Source: Bimastos eiseni (lineage: Eukaryota; Annelida; Clitellata; Crassiclitellata; Lumbricidae). Taken from it: a stretch of DNA of 64,000 nucleotides. The stretch lies in NCBI GenBank assembly GCA_959347315.1, contig OY365815.1, forward strand, positions 16,111,823 through 16,175,822, given 5' to 3'. This document shows positions 44,852 through 59,700 of this stretch, piece after piece. Under the pieces are notes generated by a model that saw nothing but the letters and a program-made list of their open reading frames with translations, ran no database searches and was not told the DNA's origin. Position numbers and translations under genes: made by a program. Each line of letters opens with the position of its first letter. Within the stretch, counting starts at the first letter, position 1.

Positions 44852-46219
44852 ACAAGAACAGCATCACAGTTTTTCTCAAAAATCGAGTCTCTGAGTTGTC
44901 AGAAATTATCATCAAAAAATATTCTATGTACAGCATAAACAACGAGAATAGGTGCAGACAGGTCTGCCAACAGAAATCCCAGCCCCTTGCAGAGCAGTCA
45001 TGGGCCTCTACAGACGGAAGTGGGTGCTGTCCATGGCAATAAATGATAAGGTAATATTCGGATGCTGGGCCCTTGGGCATTTATTCCCCCTCTCCCCCAC
45101 GGCACCCTCTCGGCAGGCCTGTGAGCAGATATAAGACTAATAATACCAGCCCAACAGATAGAAGAAGTTCTCAGCATGATTCACATAATATAAGACAACA
45201 AATCGCTGATTTGACAACAGAAAATATTCGAACACGAAAGCCACTGAAACAACTGGACAACCTTTCATAGATGCATTGGGATTCGAACTCCAAATGCAGT
45301 GGATAACTGCCAATACATTACTAAACAGCTGCCATGGAAATCTGTACATCTATATAGCGCCTTTAAAATAAATTATCCAACGGTCGCACTGCATTGCGTT
45401 CTTTAAATGAAATTCGCCTACTGTAACACCTAAATGGAACTTCCAAAATGGTTATACACAATAATGTTTGCATTTTATACAACAAAGTTAGGAAAAGGTA
45501 TTGTGATTGCAATTCAAAGTAAAAACACAGTAGCGGTTCAATAACCATTTCCAACATGTTATTATTGTATACATTTTACCCAACCGCTGGCATTTAAAAC
45601 TTGTGTGAGATGCAAAAGACATATGCACTACCATATAGTGCTTGTAAACATCAGGAATTTCACTAATTATGTAGCACCTGTAGTAACTAAAAATAATGGC
45701 CACACATGCTCAAAAAAGAGTAAACCCATGTCTAAGTTAGATTTGTGAAGCATGTACCAATATTTCCATTTTATACTTAGCCCAATACACTCAAACTGAA
45801 GTAGCAAGTTGATTGGGAAATGGCCGTGGTTACAAAAATATCCTTAAAAAGCAGAAACCAAACCAGTGGGAAAATTGAAGGTAAAAGTAGAACTGAGTGT
45901 ATGGGTAGAATAAAAAATTGCAAAGTCAAGTAGAAAACATTGAAAGGATTCGGTAGAAATAATTAAAGGACCAATAAAAGTTTTCTGCTAATATGAGAAT
46001 ATTGGTGCTGTTAAATCTACCCACAAGGCAAGTTACTGCATACACACAAGAAGCTCATAAAAACCTAATGCAAACTCACAATAACAAGACTTTGACTTCG
46101 AACATAATTCAGATAGATTATAACTGAGAGAAAGAAGGTAAAAACCCTCCACATAATAGTCATCAAACATCCTCGAAATAACTTAAGCAGTCACAGAATC
46201 GTCTGATTTTCTTCAAAAT

Positions 46220-49200
46220 CTACACCACGACCTCGCCCAATTCTCGCAGCTCCAGCTTGGCTTGCGACCATGTCGTTGATGATACATGAATTGTTTTCCG
46301 GTGGTAGTCGCTGGGAACAGAATTTGGCAACTCGAGCGAGTTAGAGTTGGATTTAGCTAGACCTGAGACTGCCTTAATGGTGCTGAAACTGGTTGAGACT
46401 GGTTTTATGGTATCAAAACTGGTTGAGACTGGTTTTGTGGCATCAAAACTGGTTGAGACTGGTTTTGTGGCATCAAAACTGGTTGTGACCGGCTGTGTAG
46501 CATCAAAACTGGTGGAAAGTTGTTTTGAGGTGGAAATAGACTTTTCTGGAACAGCTGGAAGATTTTCTTTCTCCTGCTCATTCTGGATTGTGTCAGAGCT
46601 ATGTCGTGATTGAACTTCATTGTCGCTGTTTGTATCACACCTCGACTTCTTGATCGGCTTGTGAAAGTCGGGATCTTTGGTAGCCTCAACCGATCGACGC
46701 TGGCCAGAAGGCGATCCGACCAAGATGGTAGAATGGCTCGGTTCACTTGCCTGGAGCCAAGAATGATTGAGACTTTGACGAGCAGTCAGTCGATCTCTGT
46801 TGGAAAGAAATAACAATGTAAGCAACAGCGGCGTTTGACATCAACTCTATTTGTGGTCATGTCTATTCAGAGACAACTCATCTAACATAATTGAACTCAA
46901 TTGATATTGAATCATTTATAGTCCTATGACATCAAGCAACATCCTGTTGTATAACTTAAGCTAATTGATCTAATAAAATTGAGTATTATAGTAAGTCCCC
47001 TAAAGGAGCTTCGATCAGACCATGAACACTTGTGAAGTCAACTATCAACTGCAGATGAGAATTCTATTAACAGTCTCTAAACATCTGCTTCGTGACTGCC
47101 AATGGAGCCATTCTTTAACTCTGACAGCATTATTCTCATACATAATCACCTATCACAGCCAATTAATGGCTCTGAATTCTGTTAAAAATAGTAAAAAATT
47201 GACTGTTATTGAGATGTGTTAAAAAGGCATTACAACAATGTTCAGAGGTACATGATTGTGTCTAAAAGCCAAAATTACTGAAGCAACACCCATTAGAAAG
47301 TTTCAATAAAACACGGAAACTAACACTGGGTCCTTGATGAGTACAGAGCGCATGAAATTCATCGCATCCTTTGAGATATTTTCGAACAGTTCATCTGGAA
47401 AGTCAAGGTTCACTTGCGAAATGTTGAGGTATGTTTCTTGCGTCGTGTCACCCGCAAAAGGCGAAAATCCTGTCAGCATGACGTAAGTCAGGACGCCGAT
47501 GCTCCTAGAAAACAAGACATTGCAGTCCCACTCATGTTGTCATAGGTTGCAATCACAATAAACTAGACTTACAGCCATTCCGGCAGCATGACATAAACAA
47601 TTGACATAAACAATTGCATGACATAAACAATTGCATGACATAAACGATTGCATGACATAAACGATTGTAAGACATAAGCGATTACATGACATAAACAATT
47701 CAACAAAATTATCACACAACTCTAACAGCTTGATGAACTTACTCATCGTCATGTTTCCAGTGTGTCACGTGTTGACACATAGATAATTAATTAAACAATG
47801 TATTGAAGTATTGCAAATATCAATCAAACAATCATTTATTAACTTAATAATATCAGAAATCTTACAGAAAAAACTTCATTAACAAATGATCCATAAATTT
47901 GAAAATTTAATCTATTGCTATCATCAACATGACAACCCTAAGCAGTAAAAAAATCCGTCAGTGTAGGGCCGTCTCATTCCATTAACACAATTACAATTGG
48001 CTAGATGATTTTATTACGATCAATTTGATTATAGTTATATATAAGCATTATTTTAACATTGAAGTACATGAAAACTATGCAACAGTATAATATTGCAAAG
48101 GAAATTTTAAAAGAGACAGAACTCATAGCATCCAAACCAACAATCACATGGTTCAACACTCAAGTCTTGTTCGTTTCATATTACTATTTTCAACAGATAA
48201 TAGATAATGTCTCAGTTTGAGTGACCTAAATTCATTTTAAAACTGGGAAGAAGACAGTCTCCATAGTCGTAGACCCGAGCATCTAATTGAGAACTTCTTC
48301 GCCTGGTTTACGTGCTAAGTATGGTTCTGGCACCTGGGCTTTTATATTCATATGATGCTCTAGTATCATGACTGTGGATGGCCCCACCCTAGAGGAAACA
48401 TTTATCAAATGGTGATGGGATAATAATCATCCCATTATGTATGTATTTATGTATGTGAGCACTCATGAGTGCATGTATTCATGTATGCGATAGCGCATTT
48501 ATGTATATATGATTTACGTATGCATGCATCTGGTCATTTATAAGTCTTTCAGAAAAATCACAAAAGCCCGATCTCGATAGACAGCTTCAATGTGCCTTTG
48601 CCAGACCTAGTCTACAGCACAGAAGTCAACCATAAACACCACTCCCCATATGGTCCATATATCAAAATAAAAATATTTTTAATAGATTAGTGTCTGCCCA
48701 ATTATAACTGCTTGTAGTATTACTCAAGTGGCTCATTAAAATTTAATTATTACTATATTATATTTCTTGATTAGATACCTTATACTTAATTTTCAGGTGT
48801 GGACTTTTGTCTCACGCTAATAGATATTACTCACTTCTTACCTGACAGGCTAAAGATTACCCAACCTAAACTTATCTCAACTCTTTGAACCCGAGATACT
48901 ACAATAGTGGGATAACCGTACAGTCGTAATCCCCAAGCGCATTAACTTATATCCCGATGTATAACAATAGCATATATGTATGTACGTATACATGCATGCA
49001 TGAATGAATGAATGTATGTATGTGTATGTATGTATGTATGTATGCATGTGTGCATGTATGTACGTATGTACATATGTATGTATGTAGTTATTAATGTATG
49101 TATGTATACAGAGATGCAAAAATACGTACATGCAGGCATATATGAGTACATACATTCACGGCTAAAATGTGCTAGGGAACCCAGGGTCCATGGGTTATTA

Positions 49201-50530
49201 CACCAGGAAGTCAGGGTTCAAAGAGTTAACAGAGCTGACTTAACACTTGTCCCAGCTTGCGTTCAGTTCAGTGACGTAAGAGATTGCGATAGATTAAAGA
49301 CGAAGAAAGCATTCCAAGGACTCACCACATATCACACGCTGATCCCAGTGGCTTGTAATCCAAGACTTCAGGTGCTAAAAAAAAACATTTCCTTTCAATG
49401 TCAAGACAACCAAAACCACAAAGTCAAAAGCACACACATGCAACAGGTCAGAGATACAATCAACAGGCCAGGAAACAAGCAACGGGTCACGAATACAAGC
49501 AACGGGCCAGGGTATCGATTTCGTAATTAAATTTTTACTTTGGCTTCCGATTATATCTAATAAAAGTTGCTCTGGCTGCCTGCAAATGCACTGAGCCCTG
49601 GTATTGAATACATGTCAATGCCTGGACAGTTATTGGCACCTTTGTACGAAACACCTGGATATTTATGGAAACATCCCCAGTTCCAGATGGCAATCTATGC
49701 TGGTATGCCGCATTCTACCTGGCAACGAGGAAACCGTCCCAGATCCCATTGGCATCCATGAATGCCAGGAAGCAAAGAACAACAATGAAATATTCAGACA
49801 AAGTAAACAGTAAATAAGTAAAGTAGATAACCAAGTATAATCTGTATTAACCACTTGCTAGTCACACATTGATAAACCGACACCCAGTAAATGCAGTTTA
49901 ATAAGTACACAACACCTTAACAATAGGTCTTTCGGCTGGGGGATTATGCAGTTACAGGGATGAAGAGAGCATTGGATGGGGGGGGGGTGTTTTATGGTAG
50001 TGGTTGGCGCAAGATATGGCCACCATAAACCAGTCATGTCAATGGTAGAACCGCATCACCCCAGTCATCAAAGACATCCTCTGCCTCTGATTGTAAACAC
50101 CAATGACAAAGAGCCCTGTGTGAAGGACTTTCTCAAGGTCCATACATAGTAACGTGTTTCCAAAAAGACTTAAACCTCCACTACCCATGTTTCAAGGTGA
50201 GTGTTCAAGCCACTCAGCTACTATGTCACACAATCAGTAGCTACAACAACATAACCATTGTGTCTCTTTGATTATTTGATCAATCTGGTTTGAACAACAC
50301 GATAGGTGGTGCTCTGGAATGTTAAAACCAACCTACAGCGCTTCAGTGCAGTCACCTTGAAGTGCTGCTATAAAGATGTTGGAACAAATTGAATTAATGA
50401 ATGAATAATCTGACAACAACTACTAATGATAATACTCCAACTATTAAAAATAATAATCCTATCAATAATAATAACCCCACCACTAAATTATTCAGAATAC
50501 TAAACTACAATGGACGTCAAGACCAACTAT

Positions 50531-50564
<34 letters not shown>

Positions 50565-53500
50565 TCCTACACCTACTAATAATAATACTGCAGCATGCAT
50601 GATTTCCAATAGAGCCACCAACGACTTCTTGACATTTCCCTGACAGCATTAATTTCTGGTTTCTATGCTGAGCATTCTACTCCAAGCAACAACAATGATA
50701 ATGACAGTAACAATGACAATAACAACGACAATAACAACACCACGCAGACACCAACAACCAGCAATCACCACCACCTATAAAAGCAAACAAACACGCGAAA
50801 ATGGACCAATGGCTGCAAGGGACTCACGAACTCCTGAGTGCTACCCAGTCAACGGAAACAAAGACAAAAACGCAGTCAAGAGCCGAGATGAGTAACGATA
50901 AGAATATGCAAAGACTACGATGACAAGTACTCTCGAAAAAATTCCTCAGCCACCAACGGAATAGAGCCACCAACGACTTCAACTTGACGACAGCTGAATA
51001 TCAGCTGCAGCCTATGATTAATCTCAAAGGTCAGACGACTTTGAAAATGCCTCAACACTTAGCCATCCAACAGAAGGTAGCCAGGTCCCAAAATTATTGT
51101 AACCCTTATCAAGCAGTTTAAAATGTTGCATCTTAACTTGATTATTAATTGCCTTTGCAGCAATCACACTTGTATATTCATCAATATCACATCTTAATCA
51201 GAATGGTGATAACTAGTTTTAAATGTCCTACTTTACATGACTATAAACTATTTCTTGCAGTATCAGTATTAGTTGCTCTCGAAATAATATTTAAACAGCT
51301 TAAGAGATTGTGAGACAGAATTAAACAAATAAACACATATCAACAGAAACAGACACACAAACACGGACAAACAAACGGACAGACAGCTGAATTGTTTCAC
51401 TCTACTTCCTCATTGCCTGGCTACAGCCCTTGAGACAGAGGTTGCCAAACAAATCTCACAGGTAACAGACCTGCAGCACACCTGTCATGTCACTCAACCA
51501 GATGAAAAAGGGCGGACTGTCTAGGCCCCCAAAATTCATCAATTCATCAGAAATATGCACCCCAACTGAACCACCTCAAGCAGTGACAGGAGATAAACAG
51601 GTTTAAAGGTGCTTAGCCATCAAACAACTGCCAATGTATTGAGCAAAACAATTTAAAACTTCATGGCCACATTATTTTGGTCTGATAAACCAGCAAACAG
51701 ACAAGGGCATCTCTTTAGTTACAGTGTGCGGACCAGCTCCCTCTTACATTGGGGTATATAAATTCATGTTTACAAGAACGCAAAAGCGCTTGGAACCAAA
51801 ACCAGTTTCAATCATTAAATAATCTGTTGCTAGTTCAACAAATGTCTGTCTGACCCCTTAGATAATGAATGCATATGGTTTTATCTGAGGTAACCAATAA
51901 TTAATTAACCCTTAATAAGTAACCACAATGGCTCAACATAAGTCAGATTAGAATTAATCTGAATCACAATGTAGCTGCAGTCTTTCTAATGACACCCGCC
52001 GATTTCTACAACTGCTTATGTGGAAACTGCAAAAAAGTTTTTCACATCACTTATCGTATAATAAGAAGCACTTAGCATGCGGACCCAAAGTATGTCTTGT
52101 GCAGTATTTTGAAGGATTTTTAAATGGGCTACATAAATGATCATATGTACAGAAATACTCAGATTTAAGCGTACCACATACGAAGGACAATGCATCAAAG
52201 AGGGGAAAGCGCTAAAAATGAACTTCCTGTCTCGCTACCAATTAAATGAAGAGGTAAATGACACAAGCAGGGAAACTACTTCCCTCTTTGGCAATGATTT
52301 CAGCATCAGTTGTGACATTCTGCCAGAGGCAACATCAGGAAAACAGCACAAAGGCCATAAAACCGTCAGTCCCACACCACATTCCGTATTCCTTGATATA
52401 TACTAACATCCTCTTTTTGCCTGAATTTCCCATGAATGACTGATGAAACCAACACAGACTGCGATATAAAACCATTGGATTTTGACTGGATTCAGAATTT
52501 TAGCATCACTTCAATCAAAGTTACCATCGACTGACGACTCAACATTATGGGTGTCTTGAATGCCAACAGTTAAATTCGACTCTTGTAATAACCTGTCATC
52601 ATTCATTCATACTGTACTTGTAATCATACTGCAGTTTGTCAGCATGAAATTAAAACAAAATTATTATTTCTATTACTACAGACATTCAAGACAAGACTAG
52701 ACTAGACATTACTAACCAACATAATCTGGGGTTCCAATTATCTCCAAAATATCGTGGCCACAGTTGAAAAGTCTTGCCAGTCCGAAATCGCACAGCTTGA
52801 TGTCGCCGTGTGGCAAGGCATCAGTCAGAAGAATATTCTGTGGCTGGAAGAGAATCATAAATTCACTTTAATCATCTTTTATCCACATTTATAAATAGTC
52901 ACTAAAAACATATTTTTATATCATGTCATTTTATCGAGTCCTTAAGTAAAAGTTTGCTTCTAGATTCTTAAATTCAGATAGCCCATACTTACTTACTAGG
53001 GATGAACCCAGTTTGAATTTCTTGTCGAGTCCCAAGTTTTTCGAGTTGAATTTTGCCTAGTCCAAGTTTCAAATATTTTAAAAAGTCTCATTCTCTTGAT
53101 GTTTAGATTGGCATTTTGCACAACTTAAATAAATTATTTAATTTTGACTTAGTTAACACTAGCAAGAAGTAACTTGTAAGCACTAACAGTAGCAGTATTC
53201 GTGTTTTTAATTAGATCGATTGTCGTTTTGTAAATAAAAAAAACAGTATTTGTACTTTTAGTTACGTTGATTGTTGTTTTATAAATTAAAAAAATTAGAT
53301 TTTTCTATTCAAAACAGAATATTGGAAAGAACAAACTCGGACCCATTGTTTCCTCAAGTGTGAGCAAGAAAATTTCACCGAGCCGAATTCCGAACAGTGC
53401 TTTGGTTCATCCCTATGACTTACCCCTATGCATCTTCATTATCATAAGGGCCCAACCATATTGCTAGAAGTTATTTTCTTAACTGTTGTTTATGTCTATG

Positions 53501-56500
53501 GTCCGAAATCTGTCTCAGTCTTCTATATAAATAATTTAGAGTAACATTCATATATCATCCTATATAATGACAGTTATCAGTGGACGGGTCAAAGCAATTG
53601 TGCATCAAGGACTTGCTTAAGTCCCATAAGCACAGACCACCCACAAGAACAGCCCAAAGCAGCACGTCTCAAATTAGCTTGCAGGAAATCCCTATCCCAT
53701 CACATCGAAAAACAACAGTTTCTTGAAGATAACCTTTAGTAGGGCAGCCTTTATTAGCAACTTTATTTTCTTAAACTTAGACTTAGCAGGGTGTGTGTCC
53801 AGCCAGCGTTCTGGCTCGCAGCAGTATATGTATGGTCAGTGCGCTCATCTAACTTCAGAGTTTGCCAAGTGGTGCTAATCGACCATAAATCTTGGAAATA
53901 TCTTTCTGCCAAGGCAGAATATGAACCCCAAGTCTTGGGTTGACAGTCAATTATGCTGATTTCTACACTATCATGCATACACCCATCATTCAAAAGAAGT
54001 CCATCCAAATAATTTTCAGACCCATCAGTTCCTTTTTCACTTTAGCCCCAGTGGCTAAAATTGGCTTTGTGGCCAAAATGACTGTCTACATAAATACAAT
54101 ATGCCTGCTATGCAGCTTCCTGTTTCCGTTTCTGAAATGCTTTTTAGTTTTCTTAATGTAGACAGAGATAAAAGCAATGCATGATGAACGATGGACCAAT
54201 TTAGGTTGACAACAGAAAAATATCACGTGTTCTCAGGATCAACTCTGTTGCCTGTTTTTAAAACATCCAGTGGGCAAATCATTTGGTTCTACATTTATGA
54301 GAGAGCATGCCATGGGTGATGCTTCCAGCTGTCTGAGCATTATTTTCTGACCTGTAGGCAAACCTGTTCTTCCTAATTTTCAATCCTTAACAAAAGGGAT
54401 CAACTCTGATCCGACGGCCGAAGCTACTCAAGTTCTTTGTCTTGAAAAATCTTACTAGCACAGTGACTATTTCAACTGCTAACTTGTATATTGACAGCCC
54501 AGCAGCTAACCACTAGATCAAACACACCCAGTCACAACCAAGCCAAAACCAAGTCAAAGGCAAGTCAAAAACAAGTCAAAACCAAGTAAAAGGAAAATCA
54601 AACCCCACTCAGGTAGGTGGACTCACTTTGACGTCAAGGTGGGCGATGTTGTTCGCATGTAGAAACGAGAGACCATCGAGGATTTGTCGCAAGAGGCGAA
54701 TGGTTACGCTTTCCTTGAGTTGACCCTCGGCGGCAATATGTTCGAAAAGTTCGCCACCTTTTGCGCTGCAAAACGAAACCACAGGTTAAAGTGATGACAG
54801 ATAACTCCAATTCAAATCCCACAATTGAGACGAATGCTAGCAGTATGACGGGCTACTGTAAAAATAAAAATGACAAGAGAATCTGATATATTCTTTATAT
54901 ATTATATATTGACCACAAGTAATAGTGATTCAGTGCTTTCAACTGTACCTTATCTGAAACAGAACTTCAAGAATTATAGCCAATGCAGGTATTATTATTT
55001 CTCCAGACCTTGTTTTAAGTCATGAGGGATCGAATATTCAGGGCTGGATCAGCCAACTCGGTGGCCAAGGGATGATATCTATCAGGGGACCCCTTACATT
55101 GAAATATTACTACAAGTACTAATAAGAATAAATAATAATAATAATAATAATCTCTATAAATTAATAAACAAAAGTAACAATACAATTTATAAAGCGTCCT
55201 CGTCTCTCATCCTTTTTTGTCTGTCTCTCTTAAGTTAATTTTTGTCTGTCTGTCCACTAGAAAACAGTTTGTCCTTCTTAAAGCAAACAACACCAAAGCC
55301 AACCACTTGACCCTCAAAATCCTCTATTAACAAAGTGTGCCATAAAAGAGCTATTACACCACCCACCTGACCCTGCATCATACCCCAATCCATCCCGCCA
55401 CCCTTAAACCTTCCCTTTATCAAACACCCACAATACCCTAACCAACCCAATGCTCACAAAAGGACCTCACATCATACTCTAACAGAGTAAGTAAGGTCAT
55501 AATAGAAGAGTCCTCTTCAGTTGATCTACGACTGCAAACGATTCAAAACTGTCATCGTCCGAATAAAAGATTTTTCAACACCATTCACAGAAAAAAAGGG
55601 AATGAAAAGACTGTTAACATGCAAGGTAATAAAAACTTTCATGGTCTGAAGATGAAAAAGAGAAAGAGGTAAAAGAAACAGGAGGCATACAGATGTCATA
55701 AATTGGTAATTTAAAACTGATCGAAACCGTCTTCATAATGACATAATGACAAGCAAGAGAAGATGTCAGCATAAAGTAGACAGTGGTCGTCTCTGATATA
55801 CTCCCATGGCTGATAAATAGCAACCAGAAGACTTTACAATGCTCTTACTATCGGAATTCATTGGATGTGTGCATGTGAAACAGGGCAGCCCATTTGTCAA
55901 AAATGCTAACCTTGTAACATGAGACACATCTGCTGTGTAGGGACCTTGAACAAGTCTTTCAGTCACTATTACTCATGGCTATATGCTTGGTCATCACACA
56001 GTGGCCCTTAATTAATAAATGTGTAGCAACAACTAGAGTAAAAATGCATGAAGTTAGTCCTCAGCACATGGCTGCTGAGTGTCAGTTTAAATGCACAAGA
56101 CAGATAAACACTTTTTAAACTAAAAGATGCACCAATAAATAAAGCCAAAAATTTCCTCAAATAAACAACAACAAAATAATGAAAAAACGTCAGCATAATT
56201 TCACTTACAAATCGGTGACGATAATCAGATCAAGGTTCGTTTCGTACACTCCAATAACAGTGATGATGTGAGGATGCGTGATGGCCAACTCCAGCATGTG
56301 TACCTCGTGAAGGACTTCCTTCTTGCAGTCCTTTCCCTTCCGTCTTTTCTTCAGATACTTTGCCGCATACTCCATTCCTGAAGTCTTGTGCCGGCATCGC
56401 TTGACGACCGCAAATTTTCCTCTGCACGGAAAGAAAGTGTCACGGTTACAATTAAATAACAGCAAAGCAAATTAAGGCATGGTAATTGTATAGCACAAGG

Positions 56501-56672
56501 GTTGGTTGGTAGTACATGTAATGCCTTGCTGTAGGTTAAAAGGTAACCAGATATGCAAGTAGGTATTTGCAAGGTAATGAATGCAAACCTTGCAGAAATT
56601 GATAGGATAAAGTAGGGAAGGCTAAACCTAGTAAATAAACGTCAAAGTGAGATATCTGCATTTGTGCCATTG

Positions 56673-56718
<46 letters not shown>

Positions 56719-59700
56719 CACATATATATATATATATATCATTAGACTTGTAAATAATTCCTGTTGCGGAAGAACAAGTTGCCGAATGGTTAATGACGCC
56801 CAGGCAGCTCCAGTCACCACACGGCCTTCCAATTAGCAAATTAGGCTAACTAACTCAGAACATAAACAGAAATTGTATGACAGAATTAGGCATGACCGGA
56901 TGCTCTCTCTCCCACGCTCACTCCAATAAACACACAGAGTACTACAGAATCCAGTAACCCTACCCCTTAAACCCAAGGCTACATGGCAACGGGGGCTAAT
57001 AGAACAACCAGGATGAGGAGCTTTGGTCACCTGATGAGAAGCAAGTTGTCCATCTCAACACGGTCTCAATATGACAGATTTAGATTCTGCGGCCAGATGA
57101 CTCACGGCTTTTGTGAATGAACGAAACTTTAGAGGTTTAGAGGGCGTTCAAGTCTATCGCCCCTATGTCAGATCCTGCCGACAAGTCTGCAACAAGTCCC
57201 TGTCTTGTTTTCTTTTCAGACTTTGGCGGGACTATTTAAGGCACATGAGAGGAAACGCCTGAGTCATAAGTCAGCTCAGTCACCACTAAGTAAAAATTTA
57301 ATTATGCTTCTTTCACGGACCTTAGGCAAAATGTCACGCGGTGAAAATGAATAGACCGGAGGAAGATCAGAGACACGTGAGAGCGAGTGGCCTCCGCCAT
57401 CACACAGGTAGATGCAGTGGGACAAGGTAAAATTAAGGTAGTAATTGGTATGACAAGGCTCTAGAGAAAAGTAGGTCAAGATAAGGTCAGGTCAGGTCAG
57501 TTGATGTTTACAAGGTAGATTCTAAAAGAGTTATATCAGGTACAAAAATAAGGAAGTAGTTTCTATAACTTACTACCCAAGAGGGAGGGAGTCAAGGGTA
57601 TAAAACTTACCAAGTAGTGTAATCATTTTACAACCGAGTTAGCTGAAATACATCCTATTTTGCCCAAGTAAAACAAGGACATGATTAGGTAGAGACATGT
57701 CGCTAATGTAAGCCAAAGCAGAGCAGCCCAATGTTAGGAAAATTATTATACAATCTGCCATAATCCAATATAATGGATTAATTTGATTCATTTAACAAGC
57801 TAATTTCACTACATTTTAAATTACGTCGGCTGATTTGAGGAATTTAATTATTAGCCAAAATAATTAAAACTGTAGTCGCTCTTCAGATATCGCATGAAAG
57901 GCAAATTGTTTATCCATTTATACATGACATGGTATGCATCTAGCCATGTTTGTAGGCATCTCAGTCAGTGGTACTTCTGAATGTACCTCTGAATGTCTGT
58001 GTGCACGAGTCCATCTCTACTGCTGTATCCTCCTTAAAAAGATCACCGCATAGATTACCAATTCAATCTAGGAATTCGTCCTTCATCCACTCTCCTCCTC
58101 ATTCCTCTCCAATCAAGAAATTCGGTCAAACTCACAACGCTCTAAGTCAACATATGTTCAGTGATTCTAATCAAATCTGGGGACCATTAAAGCACCCTGT
58201 ACCCTCAGTATGACGCACACGACCCCAACAAGTGAAGGTGACAAGACAAAACTACTTCCTATTGTCATACATTCAGCTCCTACACATGGATCGTTATCCA
58301 CTACCCCTTTGGTTCAGACCATTCCCCTACAGATTTTCTCTCCAGATTTTGAATCTGCCCTGATTACGCTCGTCCTGCTGTTGCACACAAATCTCGTCCT
58401 TTGGATGGCATTTATTTAAGGCCCTCGTCGTCAACCCTTCATCAACCATCAACCAACCAGCTGAAATTGATCCAGCTGAAGTCAGAGCCATTCGAGTGGT
58501 CCTCTTCATCTATCAGTTGGATGACAATCCTAAAGACGGCGGCCATTAGTCACTCACTCACTCTCTGTCTGATCTTAAGAAGGCTGACAATGCTTTCTCT
58601 GTACTCAAAGAAAACAACAAACACATGGGCTGTGGCTGAAGTCAGTCCGATCATTTCAATGATAACGTCAGCCTTAACTAACATTTAGGTCACAGTGGTA
58701 TTATGTGATACCGTAATGTAACTGTTGTGACAGATCCACTTACGATGACACATCACCCGTTCACTGACCTTTCTCTGCAAAATCAAAATATCTTAAGACA
58801 CATCAAAGATTTGCTGCTCTTCTAAGATGATGTTCTGCATGTATGTCCTTTCTCTGGAGATATTATGCCAGTCTTAAGAGATATTTTGGCCTTTCTAGGG
58901 CAATATCACACATTTCCCTGGAGATATTCCACCATTGTTAAGAGATATTTGACCTGTCTATGGCAATTTATCATAGCTTTCAACCCTAGCATTCCACACT
59001 TTACCACCATCGCTTCATTATACCCAGCCTCTTCCAATACAATAATCAGGGCAGCCCATTGGTGCAAAAGGCTACCAAAATGTATAAGCATGTACAAAAG
59101 ATATCTCGACTTTGGAGCAGAGATTCTGGTATTGGATGGATGGATCGAGAGTTTAACGGCCGCTTTTGACAATGGCCGTAGCAGTCGACAGAAATTTGCT
59201 TGGCATAATACAGCACTTTTATTGAGTTTTCAGTGTAGTTTAAATTCTAGCCAATAACAGTTGTTATAGTACATTAGGTTACCCACAGAGTGCTGTGGCT
59301 GCTGGAAAATCAATTAATGAAATGGATAAGACCAGTCGTTGTGCCAAGATCAAGCCCTTCCTGGGTCTGGGTGATACTGCCCCAAGGGCAGGGAGAAGCA
59401 CTCAAGCCGTGCTTAACCAGCAGCTGTGGCAGACCCATATCTGAATAACCCCTCTTGAAACCGCAAGACCTCACAGCCCTACTCCTAAACACTGTGCAGT
59501 CAACATCCCCCATTGAATTGATAAGAAAAAACGTCTGATAAATTTATAATACGCTGCATGTGGCTGATAGCCAGGTCATACCTCTCCACTTCACAGCAAT
59601 AGCTACTCTTCAATATCATTTACGACAGGATATAGATCGGACTAGGAGGATGTGCTCTCATCCTCCGAGTAGGAGGATGTGCTCTCTTGAAGTTGCGTAA

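Larger units (their letters stand above)
49375..52716 (-). other. intron 4 of the kinase gene
   Basis: Holds a SINE fragment (about 50095-50235), a LINE-tail scrap at about 50340-50405 (GAAGTGCTGCTATAAAGATG + AATGAATGAATA), AAT and AAC microsatellites (50405-50760), and otherwise unremarkable sequence. No exon is recognised. Confidence 0.6.

Noticed and set aside
48877..49530. Met/Tyr/Val-rich and Tyr/Ile/His-rich frames near 49 kb
   Set aside because: (TATG)n microsatellite; part of the longer frame overlaps kinase exon 5 on the opposite strand by chance.
57968..59257. Cluster of open frames at 58.0-59.3 kb as a possible gene inside kinase intron 1
   Set aside because: Frames are short, in different phases, with no recognisable domain or splice pattern; an imperfect ~70-bp duplication explains part of them.
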